64,000 bases of DNA from an uncultured Victivallales bacterium (GTDB lineage: Bacteria; Verrucomicrobiota; Lentisphaeria; Oligosphaerales; JAFGRS01): contig CAILUI010000342.1 of assembly GCA_903837355.1 (NCBI GenBank), positions 1 to 64,000 of the forward strand, written 5' to 3'. The notes under the pieces were generated by a model. The model did not search any database, was not told the origin of the DNA, and saw only the letters and a program-made list of their open reading frames with translations. Position 1 is the first letter of the stretch. Every line of letters starts with the position of its first letter. Shown piece by piece: positions 18,870 to 26,916 of this stretch. The position numbers were made by a program, and so were the translations under genes.

Positions 18870-20471
18870 CTACCGGCCCGGCGTGGGGGCCGCAGGGTAG
18901 ACGCGGAAGCGCAGCGTGCAGGTTCCGGCGTCCGGGGGCGGCCGCAGGTGCACGAGGCCCTGGGCGTCTCGTTTCCAGGTCACCGCGCGTCCGTCCTCGA
19001 GTCGGGCTTCGAGCGTTGGCTCCGCCGTCGGCGGGAACCAGACCAGCGTGTCGCCTTTGACGGGGTCGGGTTTGAAGCGGAGTTCCATCCAGCCGTCCTG
19101 ACAGGAGGCGGCCAGCGGCGTGCCGGCGATGGCGCGCAGGCCGGGCCGGGTCAGATGGACGAGGGCTTCGTCGCGCAGGAGCACGTCCCAACTCCAGGCG
19201 GCCCAGCCGGCGAGGTGGGCGTCGAAGGCATCCAACTGGTCACGGAAGAAGCGCGGATTCGCGAAGGCGGCGGCCGAGGGGCTGCACCATTCCCCGAACC
19301 AGACGGGCAGGCCCAACCGGGTGCCGCTGTCGACGCCACGCTGAATCAGCCAGCGCCCGCGTTCGGCGTTGCCTTCGTAGGCCAGGCCGATCTCGGTCGA
19401 GGTCTCGTAGTAGTGGGGTGCGAAGGCCACGTTGGGGTGGGGGGTGCCGTCGGGTCGCCGCGGCGTCTGCAGGGCGGTCTTGACGCCGCAGCCTGCCAGG
19501 ACCATCGGTTCGAAGAAGCAGATGTGGTTCGGGTCGACCTCGCGGATGGCGGTTACCAGGCGGTCGTGGAAAGGCTGCTGCTTGGCGGTCTCGAAGCGCT
19601 GGACCGCGGGCTCCAGGTCCCGGAACAGCCCCTCCAGCACGCGCAGATCCTGGAGCGGCGCCGCCAGTTCCGCGAACTGCGCCTGCGGGTCGGGGCTGGC
19701 GACGGCCGCCATCCACTTGCTCAGCGTCCCGGGGCCGGAGGTCTTGCCGACCCAGGCGAAGAGCGCTGCCAGGATCGAGGCCATGTCGGAGCCGACGTAG
19801 GGCTCGTTCATCAGGTCGTAGCCGACCACGGTAGGGTCGTCGCGGAAGCGCCGGGCCACGTGCTGCCAGGCCTTGATGTAGTGCGTCTGAATGCCGACGC
19901 CGTCAGGGCCGGGGGCATCGGCCCAGAAGGCATCGAAGCAGGCCATGACGGGCGCGGCCAGGTAGTTCAGGCCCCAGTACGGCGCCTGGGTCATGGGCAG
20001 CCCCTTGTCCTGGCAGGCCCAGGCCGGGGCGCCATCGCCGCCGTAGCGGCGCGAGAACAGGTCCTGGTGCATGTCCAGAACCGCCCAGACGCCGGCCGCG
20101 TGGCAGATGGCCACCAGCTCTTCCAGGCGCTTCAGGTAGGCCTCGTCGTAGGCGCCCGGCGTGGGCTCCAGCCCCTCCCAGACAAAGACCAGGCGCATGC
20201 AGTTGAAGCCCCACGCGGGGTTCCGAGTCGGCAGTTCCTGCTGCAGGGGCCCGTAGACGTTGACCCCATCCTTGGCGATGTTGCCGGTGTTGAAGCCGCG
20301 CAGGATGACGACGCGACCCTGCGGGTCCACGATGTAAGGACCCTCGGTGCGCAGGAAGCCGCCGGCGGGGGGCTCGGCGGCGTGGGCCAACCCGGCCGTG
20401 GCCAGCAGCCACAGCGCCAGCGCCGCCAGGAGCCGGCGCGGGGTTCGGGTCGATGTAGATGAAGCGAGCAT
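18870..20471 (-). CDS. Secreted GH5-type glycosidase (endoglycoceramidase-like)
   Basis: The 533-residue protein has a signal peptide (RRLLAALALWLLATAGLAHAA) and a GH5 TIM barrel. It contains RGFNTGNIAKDG, FNCMRLVFVWEGLEPTPG and LDMHQDLFSRRYGGDGAP, which is typical of the endoglycosylceramidase branch. The likely catalytic acid is E223 in LMNEPY and the nucleophile is E394 in WFGEWCSP. A small beta-sandwich of about 90 residues closes the protein. It should cleave beta-linked glycans outside the cytoplasm, but the natural substrate is not evident from sequence. The ATG at 20471 has GGAG five bases upstream; the longer frame to 20849 runs through REP-like repeats and is not coding. It is divergent from another glycosidase. 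Confidence 0.85.
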   Translation of the reverse strand: MLASSTSTRTPRRLLAALALWLLATAGLAHAAEPPAGGFLRTEGPYIVDPQGRVVILRGFNTGNIAKDGVNVYGPLQQELPTRNPAWGFNCMRLVFVWEGLEPTPGAYDEAYLKRLEELVAICHAAGVWAVLDMHQDLFSRRYGGDGAPAWACQDKGLPMTQAPYWGLNYLAAPVMACFDAFWADAPGPDGVGIQTHYIKAWQHVARRFRDDPTVVGYDLMNEPYVGSDMASILAALFAWVGKTSGPGTLSKWMAAVASPDPQAQFAELAAPLQDLRVLEGLFRDLEPAVQRFETAKQQPFHDRLVTAIREVDPNHICFFEPMVLAGCGVKTALQTPRRPDGTPHPNVAFAPHYYETSTEIGLAYEGNAERGRWLIQRGVDSGTRLGLPVWFGEWCSPSAAAFANPRFFRDQLDAFDAHLAGWAAWSWDVLLRDEALVHLTRPGLRAIAGTPLAASCQDGWMELRFKPDPVKGDTLVWFPPTAEPTLEARLEDGRAVTWKRDAQGLVHLRPPPDAGTCTLRFRVYPAAPTPGR

Positions 20472-20890
20472 TGTGGCTCCGTCGTGCCTGCGCTGGTGTG
20501 CCAGCCTCCGAGCGGCGCCAAGGCAAGCGAACTGGCTCGCCCTGCGCTCCGCGAAAGCGGTGTCTGGCCACCGCACTCCAAAGTACCCCCACGTTGTTGG
20601 GGTGCGGTACGATGCTGTATGGCGCAGCCATACCTTGGAGTGCCGGCGGCTTGACGCCGCTTTGGCCGCCTTCGCGGGCGGCGACGCACCTCGCCTTGGC
20701 GCCCTACGGCGGCTTCGGTCCAACGTTACCATCGGCCCTCTTCCTTGACTCCGCCAGTTGCGGAGCGAGCTTCCCGTGTGACAGCCCCGAGGGCAGATCT
20801 CCATCAGCGAGGGATTCCGTGGCCATGACCCTTCTGCAGCGCGCCCCAATGACGAGTTTGTTACATTTTATCGTAGAGTATTTTACACCC
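20472..20890. repeat. Divergent spacer with REP-like palindromes
   Basis: The spacer holds at least two REP-like units. One at 20551-20583 has GCGGTG...CACCGCACTCCAAAG. One at 20634-20664 has CTTGGAGTGC...GCGGCTTGACGCCGC. A hairpin-prone GTACCCCC...GGGGTGCGGTAC lies between them (20583-20610). Related units recur at 22898-22970. The right end (20860-20890) is AT-rich and may hold the promoter of the rightward gene. Confidence 0.6.
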
Positions 20891-22855
20891 ATGCGTAGCC
20901 TCCTCGCGGTGTACCTGCTCGGGGCGGTGGCGCTGCGCGCGGCCGAAGGCCCGGCGGCCTGGACGGCGGACTTAGAGAAGGGCGTGCCTGGCGGCTGGCA
21001 GGCCTATGGCGAGGGCTGCACGCTGGAGGTGAGCGCGGGGGCAGCGCACGGCGGCACGTACGCCTTGCGAGCGCGTTTCGATGACGCTTCGGGGGCGGCC
21101 TGGGCCAACAAGGGCGCCCGCCTCGAGATGCCGCCTGGGCTGAGCTGGGCCGATTTTCGCTATGTCCTGCTCTACTACCACCTCGATCATGCCGCCCAGG
21201 CCATCGGCGTCCTGCTGCATGACCGCGCCGGCAACTGGTGGCGGGCGGCAAGCCCCGGCCCCGCGCTGGGGCAGTGGGCCCCGGCCGCCGTGAGTAAGGC
21301 CGCCTTCGCCTATGCCTGGAATGACGATCCGAACCAGCCTCCGGGCAGCAAGGACGGCGAGATCAGCGAACTCTTCCTCTTTGCCAACACCGAGGCGGTG
21401 AACAGCGGCGCGCGTTACACGCTCGGCCTGGACGACATCGCCTTCTGCAACGCCTTGCCGGATGGGCTGGAGGCGCCGGCCGCCGCGGCGCCGACCGCCG
21501 CGCCGACCCTGCCGCCGGAGGAGGGTGGCCCATTCCCTCTGCAGTGGCGGGTTACGCACATGGATGCCCGCGGTTACCTCACCGTCGACGGCCAGCCGTT
21601 CTTCCCGCTGGGCATCTACTCGTGCCTCGGCATCGACCAGGCCTCGGGCGCGCATTCGACCAGCCAATTCAGCGGCCCGGTGACCGAGGCGAAGGTGCGT
21701 TTCTGGCTCGATGCCGTGCACGATGCCGGCTTCAACTTGCTGCAGACCTATACCATGCAGTTCTACGGCACCGAACTCCGGCCCGGCGTCCTCGGCCCGT
21801 GGAACCCCGAGGACGTGGTTCAGGCGAGCACCCCGGAGACCCTGCGCGCGGGCACCCTGCGGCTGCTGGACCTCTGCCAGCGCCACGATCTGAAGTTGAT
21901 GGCCGGCAGTTTCCAGCCCTACTGCGCGATCTCGCTGCCGGCGGACCCCGCGGCTCGGGCCGCGGCGCTCGCGGAGTGGCAGGCGCGCGTGCGGCCCAAT
22001 GTGCTGGCCTGGAAGGCGCACCCGGCGCTGTTGGCCTGGTACCTCACCGATGAGCCGTCGTCGGTGAACCAGCCGGTGGCTGATTTGCGGGATCAGTACC
22101 GCTTCATGAAGGAACTGGACAGCGAGCACCCGCTGCTGATCGCCTCGTGTGCCGAGTCGGATCTGCAGTACGCCCGCGCCGTGGACATCATCGCGCCCGA
22201 TCCCTATCCGATCGAGACCGGCGTGCCGCTGCGCGAGCTGCCGGCCCGCATTCGGCCGTTGCGGGCGGTGGCGACCGGCGCGCCGCCGCTGCCGCAGACC
22301 TGGGCGGTGATCCAGGTCTGCCAGTGGGTCGAGGGGCGCCGCCTCCCCAGCGAGGCGGAAATGCGCCTGCTGGCGCTGAGCGCGCTGTCACAGGATGTCA
22401 CCGGCCTGCTCTTCTACGAGTTTCGCAACTACCCGGACAGCAACCCGGAGCACTGGCAGCGGATCGGGCGCGTGGTGCGCAGCCTGCAGACGGTGATCCC
22501 CGCGCTGCTGGCGCCGGGAGCCGCGGTCCGTACGGTTGCCGCCAGCGACCGTCGGGTCTATGCCCTGGCGAAACAGGTGGGGACTGGCGCGGGCGCCGTG
22601 GGCTGGCTGATCGCCGCCAACCCCTCGCAGAACCTGGCCGGCGAACCCATGGCACTGGGGCAGGTCAGCTTCACCCTGGACTGCCTGACTCTACCCGCGG
22701 GGGCGGTGGCGGTGGCACTGGACGAGGATGAGAGTGGCCAGTTCCACCCTGGTGGCCGGCGGCCGGTGACGCTGCGGCAAACGCCACAGGGCCTCGTGCT
22801 CAGCGACGCTTTCGCGGCCCTGGCCGCGCATGTCTATCGCATCGGCGTGGAGTAG
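20891..22855 (+). CDS. Secreted glycoside hydrolase-like TIM-barrel protein with N-terminal jelly-roll domain
   Basis: The 654-residue protein starts with a signal peptide (MRSLLAVYLLGAVALRAAEG). A carbohydrate-binding jelly roll (about 20-195) and a Pro-Ala linker follow, then a (beta/alpha)8 domain that opens with YLTVDGQPFFPLGIYS. The barrel shows FNLLQTYTMQFYG, LLAWYLTDEPSS with a likely catalytic Glu in the DEP motif, and a VDIIAPDPYPI strand. A C-terminal beta domain ends it. The layout matches GH2/GH42-like and related uncharacterised secreted families and resembles the product at 42329-44317. ATG 20891 is chosen from the signal peptide; its ribosome site is weak, and an ATG at 20850 is possible. 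Substrate unknown. Confidence 0.75.
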   Translation: MRSLLAVYLLGAVALRAAEGPAAWTADLEKGVPGGWQAYGEGCTLEVSAGAAHGGTYALRARFDDASGAAWANKGARLEMPPGLSWADFRYVLLYYHLDHAAQAIGVLLHDRAGNWWRAASPGPALGQWAPAAVSKAAFAYAWNDDPNQPPGSKDGEISELFLFANTEAVNSGARYTLGLDDIAFCNALPDGLEAPAAAAPTAAPTLPPEEGGPFPLQWRVTHMDARGYLTVDGQPFFPLGIYSCLGIDQASGAHSTSQFSGPVTEAKVRFWLDAVHDAGFNLLQTYTMQFYGTELRPGVLGPWNPEDVVQASTPETLRAGTLRLLDLCQRHDLKLMAGSFQPYCAISLPADPAARAAALAEWQARVRPNVLAWKAHPALLAWYLTDEPSSVNQPVADLRDQYRFMKELDSEHPLLIASCAESDLQYARAVDIIAPDPYPIETGVPLRELPARIRPLRAVATGAPPLPQTWAVIQVCQWVEGRRLPSEAEMRLLALSALSQDVTGLLFYEFRNYPDSNPEHWQRIGRVVRSLQTVIPALLAPGAAVRTVAASDRRVYALAKQVGTGAGAVGWLIAANPSQNLAGEPMALGQVSFTLDCLTLPAGAVAVALDEDESGQFHPGGRRPVTLRQTPQGLVLSDAFAALAAHVYRIGVE

Positions 22856-22897
22856 GGCGTCGCGGGGGCAACCACCGAGGCGCGACAGGGGCGCGAC

Positions 22898-22970
22898 TCT
22901 TTGGACTGCGGTGGCTCGACACCGCTGTGGCGGCTCGGAAAGCTGCGTCAAGCCGCAGGCACTCCAAAGA
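22898..22970. repeat. REP-like inverted pair
   Basis: Two related units face each other: CTTTGGACTGCGGTGGCTCG..CACCGC on the plus strand and, inverted, GCGTCAAGCCGCAGGCACTC..CAAAG. They match the units at 20551-20664 in core sequence. They lie between a plus-strand stop and a minus-strand stop, so they may aid transcript ends. Confidence 0.6.
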
Positions 22971-23026
22971 CGCTACGCGTCGGTAGGGGATCGCGGCGGT
23001 CCTGGCAGTCCGGCTATGCCCTTCCC

Positions 23027-23626
23027 CTACAGCAGGCCGATGCAGATGCGGCTAGCGAGCACGGCGGCGTCCTCGGTACCGAAAACGCGCAGCGCGGCGG
23101 CATCGAAGAGCACTTCCGCGGTGGGGCCGAACTCCTCGTCGCCACGCTGGTAGATGAGGGTCAGGTAGAGGGGGCCGAAGGCGTGCAGGCAGGCGCCGAG
23201 GTCGCCCTGCGGCACGGGGGTAGCGTCCCAGCGGCCGAGGTTGGTGCGCAGGGCGTCGAGGTCGTTGCCGAAGCGTTTGACCAGGGGTTCGACGGTGCGC
23301 GTCCGGAACGGGCCGAAGTAGAAGCTGCCGCCGGGGAACTCATGGAAGCTCACCAGGCGCTCGGTGCGGGCAACGGGGCCCTCGTGCATGAGGTAGTGCA
23401 GGACCAGAATGCGGTCCGCCAGCTTGGCCGGGGCCCCGGAGGCGGCCAGGCGGATGGCGAGGTCGCTGAGGTCTAGCAGCGCGTCCTGCGCGAAGAGGCG
23501 GAAGGGCACGCGCCCATCCTGTGCGGTGGGCAGGCCCAGGAGCGGCAGGCGGCGCTCAAGATCCACGTCGGCCAGTGCTGTCAGGGCCTGCTCGAGGGCC
23601 TGTTGCTGGGCCTGCTGCTTGGACAT
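23027..23626 (-). CDS. DUF3786 protein, last gene of the CODH/ACS operon
   Basis: The 199-residue soluble protein fits DUF3786, with ILVLHYLMHEGPVART, LVSFHEFPGGSFYFGPF and PLVKRFGNDLDALR in family order. The family occurs mostly in anaerobes, and its role is unproven. Here it starts inside the stop codon of the RACo gene (TGATG overlap), tying it to corrinoid protein maintenance or CODH/ACS assembly by context only. It lacks cysteine motifs for a cluster and has no membrane segment. Confidence 0.75.
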   Translation of the reverse strand: MSKQQAQQQALEQALTALADVDLERRLPLLGLPTAQDGRVPFRLFAQDALLDLSDLAIRLAASGAPAKLADRILVLHYLMHEGPVARTERLVSFHEFPGGSFYFGPFRTRTVEPLVKRFGNDLDALRTNLGRWDATPVPQGDLGACLHAFGPLYLTLIYQRGDEEFGPTAEVLFDAAALRVFGTEDAAVLASRICIGLL

Positions 23627-25539
23627 CAGCGTTCCCCCGTCAGGCGCGCCCGGACCGTCGGGAAGCGCTCCGGATCGGTGTGGGGGATGAAGAGCGCGCC
23701 GGTGTACTGGTCCATGTAGGTCGGATCGGTACTGAGTTCCACGTACGTCATGCGTCGGGCGAGTTCCAACTGCAGTTGCCGATACTCCTGCGAGACCAGG
23801 ACAATATAGGAGCCCATGAGCGAGGAATTGCCAATGTACTGGAAGCGTTCGCGGGGCAGATCGGGGATCAGGCCCAGGGTGGTGGCCTGATCGAGATCGA
23901 GAAAGCGCCCGAAGCCACCGGCGATGTAGACATGTGCCAGGTCGGTGAAGTTGAGCCCGACCTGTTTGACCAGCAGCGCGCAGGCGGAGTAGATGGCGGC
24001 CTTGGCGCGAATGATGTTCTCGATGTCCGTTTCGCTGATGAGCAGGGCTTGGCCGGAGTCAGACTCGGAGGCGGCGACGAGGGTGTACGTAGCGCGGCGT
24101 CCAACGCAGTGGATGATGGGCGACGGGCGTGAGCGGTCGAACTTGCCTGCGGCGTCGATCCAGCCGGTGCTGAACAGGCCGGCCAGGAGCGAGATCATCC
24201 CGGATCCGCAGATGCCCTTGGGCTTGACGTTGCCGATGGTACGCCAGTCGGCCTGCCCGGTTTCGGGATCGACCTCGACTCCCTCGATGGCGCCCAGGGC
24301 GGCGCGCATGCCGCAGCCGATGCCGCCACCCTCGAAGGCCGGGCCGGCCGAGCAGGCGCAGGTGATCAGGAAATCGCGGTTGCCGACGACGATCTCGCCG
24401 TTGGTGCCGATGTCAATGAAGAGGCTGACCGCTTCGGTGTCGGTGGCCAGGTCGGTGCAGAGTACCCCGGCGGTGATATCGCCGCCGACATAGCTACCGA
24501 CGCAGGGCGAGAAGGCAACCCAGGATTCCGGGTTGATCTGTAGGCCGACGTCGCCGGCGTTGAGGAAGGGGGTCTCGTGCAGCGTCGGCGTGTAGGGCGC
24601 GATGCGGATGTGTTCGGGGTTCAGGCCCAGCAGCAGGTGCGTCATGACCGTGTTGCCGGAGAGGATGGCGTTGGAGATCTCGTGCGGGTTGACGTCATGG
24701 CTCTCACAGACCTGCAGGATGAGCCGGTTCACGGTATCCAGCACGCGGCGGCGCAGATCCTCGAGGCGGTCGGGGCGGCGGGCGTAGTTGATGCGGCTGA
24801 TCACATCCAGTCCGCAGGAGATCTGGTCATTGTAGTCGCTGCGGACAGCGACGATCTCGGCCAGCGGCAGGTAGACCAGTTGCACGGCGATGGTGGTGGT
24901 GCCCACGTCCACGGCGATGCCGAAGTGGCGCACGGTGGTGTCGCCGGCCTCGACCGCGATCAGGTGTAGGCAGCCGGATTCGCGCACCAGCGTGGTCGTG
25001 ATCCGGCCGGCCTCGGCGCGCAGGGCGGTCGCCAGTCGGCGCAGCACGGGCAGGGTGACGCGGACCTCGGCCTTGCCCCATTGCTGCAGCAGGGCGCGCA
25101 CCACCCGGTCGAGATCCGAAAGGCCGCCCTCCGCCTCCGGTTCGGGGACCTCGAGGTAGCACTTGACGGCCAGGGGGTCGTAGTGCCAGCGCTGCGGCAG
25201 GAGCTCGTGGCGGACCAGGCGGGCGTCCGCGCTGGAGTCGGAGAACTTGCCGCCGGCGCGGCCGATCTGCTCCGGGATCTCGACCGTGAGCGGCTCATCC
25301 AGAACGCGGGTGCGGCAGGCCAGGACATAGCCGTCGCTGACCGCCCCGGGCGCGAGCACGCCCAGGCTCTGCGAGTCCACCTCGCCGGTGGCAATGCGCA
25401 CGATGCACTTGCCACAGGTGCCCTTGCCGCCGCAGGGCGACTCGGTGTCGATGCCGGCCGTGCGGGCGGCATCGAGCAGGCCCGTACCGGCCGGCACCGT
25501 CACCCGGCGCCCGGAAGGCTGGAAGAGGATCTCAGGCAC
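23626..25539 (-). CDS. acsV: Corrinoid activation protein RACo (AcsV-type ASKHA ATPase with [2Fe-2S] domain)
   Basis: RACo restores the inactive Co(II) form of the corrinoid iron-sulfur protein to Co(I), using ATP and electrons. The 637-residue protein has an N-terminal ferredoxin domain with C36, C42, C45 (PCGGKGTCGKC) and C75. A linker follows, then the ASKHA domain with GIAVDVGTTTIAVQL, AILSGNTVMTHLLLGLNP, LFIDIGTNGEIVVGN, AGPAFEGGGIGCGMRAA and YIAGGFGRFLD. Length and order match the family. It overlaps the acsC stop by eight bases and the DUF3786 start by one base, so it is translated with its substrate protein. The four cluster cysteines and the nucleotide motifs are present, so it should be active. 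Confidence 0.9.
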   Translation of the reverse strand: MPEILFQPSGRRVTVPAGTGLLDAARTAGIDTESPCGGKGTCGKCIVRIATGEVDSQSLGVLAPGAVSDGYVLACRTRVLDEPLTVEIPEQIGRAGGKFSDSSADARLVRHELLPQRWHYDPLAVKCYLEVPEPEAEGGLSDLDRVVRALLQQWGKAEVRVTLPVLRRLATALRAEAGRITTTLVRESGCLHLIAVEAGDTTVRHFGIAVDVGTTTIAVQLVYLPLAEIVAVRSDYNDQISCGLDVISRINYARRPDRLEDLRRRVLDTVNRLILQVCESHDVNPHEISNAILSGNTVMTHLLLGLNPEHIRIAPYTPTLHETPFLNAGDVGLQINPESWVAFSPCVGSYVGGDITAGVLCTDLATDTEAVSLFIDIGTNGEIVVGNRDFLITCACSAGPAFEGGGIGCGMRAALGAIEGVEVDPETGQADWRTIGNVKPKGICGSGMISLLAGLFSTGWIDAAGKFDRSRPSPIIHCVGRRATYTLVAASESDSGQALLISETDIENIIRAKAAIYSACALLVKQVGLNFTDLAHVYIAGGFGRFLDLDQATTLGLIPDLPRERFQYIGNSSLMGSYIVLVSQEYRQLQLELARRMTYVELSTDPTYMDQYTGALFIPHTDPERFPTVRARLTGER

Positions 25540-26878
25540 GGGCCATGAACCTGGCCTTGACGAAGCTCTCGAGATCGCCGGCCTCGGGCGGGCCCACCAG
25601 CACTTCCCAACCGGGCAGGCATTCCTCGAGGTCGCCGCTGATCTGGGCGACGTAACCCGGGATGACCAGGGTGCGGCGCCGGACCTGCCCTTCGAGATCG
25701 ATCTGTTTGGCGAACTTCGCGATGCTGGCGCCGGAGAACTTGCCGGCGGCCCAGGCGGTGAGCACGCTCATGCCCTCGCACTCGGGCACCAGCAGCCAGG
25801 CGCTGATACCGCTGTTCTCGATCTCGCCGGAGACGATGAAATAGGTCAGTGAGAAGTTGGTGGTGACGAAGACCGGCGAATCGGGCGTCGGTTCGCCGAC
25901 GGCGTAGAGCTTGGGCTCGACCTGGATCGGCTTCTGCGGATCGGTGTAGAGGTTCAGCCGCAGCGTCATCAGGACGCTGAGCAGGGCCGGATCGAAGACG
26001 GGCAGGACGCAGATGCCGCCGTACTTGGCGATCTCGGTGACGGCGGCGGGGGTGGCCGCGAGGGGATCGGTGCTGTCGACAAAGGCCAGGGACGGGTAGC
26101 CGAGGGCCTTGCAGCCATCCTTGAGGGCGGCGCGGCGGGCGATGGCGTTGGTCTGGAAGCGTTCCGCCGGCGAGTGCGTGTCAAACTGCAGCAGCAGCTC
26201 GTTGAAGCCGGCCTGCTTGATCTGGGCGGTGAGCTGCACCAGGCCGTTGAGGTCCGGCGCGCTGACGGCCAGGGCGTGGCCATGGGCCTGGGCCGCCGCT
26301 ACCAGGACCGCCTGCGTCTCCGCCGTCGCCGCGGCCAGGACGCTGCCGGAGCCTTTGACGGCTGCCGCCGCACGGACCAACGCCGCCGCATCGGCGTTGC
26401 GCAGTACCAGCGGCCGCTGGGTGACCTCCCAGGCCTGCTTGGCCAGGGCGACGAAGGCATCGGCGTTGCCGGCGGTCCCGTGCACGCAGACCATGTCCAC
26501 CAGGAGTCGCTCGCCGACCCGCTCGAGCACGTAGTCGCGGATCTGCCGCAAGGTCTGTTCGGTGACCGCGGGCGGATCGGTGTCGCGGACGCTGACCGCG
26601 AGCGCCGTCTGGTGGACGAAGGTCTTCTCGTGGCGATAGAGCACGGTCTCCTCGCCCAGCTTGAGGGCCGCCTGGGGACCGAGGCCGATGGCCTTGACCG
26701 GCGGCTCGCTGGCCGCGCCAAGCACGCGTTTGGCTTCGTCCGAGGCGTAGGGGCAGAGGGACAGGTCGGCCTGTTTGGCTGCCAGTTTCATGGCGAAGGC
26801 CAGGCAGGTGTTCGACCCGCATTCCTTGCAGTTGGTCTTGGGCAGGAGCTTCTGTATCTGCAATCCGCTGAGTGCCAT
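25532..26878 (-). CDS. acsC: Corrinoid iron-sulfur protein large subunit
   Basis: AcsC binds the corrinoid and a [4Fe-4S] cluster and, with AcsD, carries the methyl group to acetyl-CoA synthase. The 448-residue protein has the cluster motif C17, C20, C25 and C42 (CKECGSNTC...LC). A TIM-barrel domain follows, and the C-terminal Rossmann-like corrinoid domain contains TNFSLTYFIVSGEIE and a late ARFMARA end. The ATG at 26878 gives the normal family start (MALSGLQIQKLLPKTNCKEC). It lies 38 bases after the acsB-acsD fusion, the expected position for the partner of AcsD, and overlaps acsV by eight bases. No residue loss is visible. Confidence 0.92.
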   Translation of the reverse strand: MALSGLQIQKLLPKTNCKECGSNTCLAFAMKLAAKQADLSLCPYASDEAKRVLGAASEPPVKAIGLGPQAALKLGEETVLYRHEKTFVHQTALAVSVRDTDPPAVTEQTLRQIRDYVLERVGERLLVDMVCVHGTAGNADAFVALAKQAWEVTQRPLVLRNADAAALVRAAAAVKGSGSVLAAATAETQAVLVAAAQAHGHALAVSAPDLNGLVQLTAQIKQAGFNELLLQFDTHSPAERFQTNAIARRAALKDGCKALGYPSLAFVDSTDPLAATPAAVTEIAKYGGICVLPVFDPALLSVLMTLRLNLYTDPQKPIQVEPKLYAVGEPTPDSPVFVTTNFSLTYFIVSGEIENSGISAWLLVPECEGMSVLTAWAAGKFSGASIAKFAKQIDLEGQVRRRTLVIPGYVAQISGDLEECLPGWEVLVGPPEAGDLESFVKARFMARA

Positions 26879-26916
26879 GGCTCGTCTCTCCTGGGCGGGG
26901 CGTGTGGGGCCGCGTC

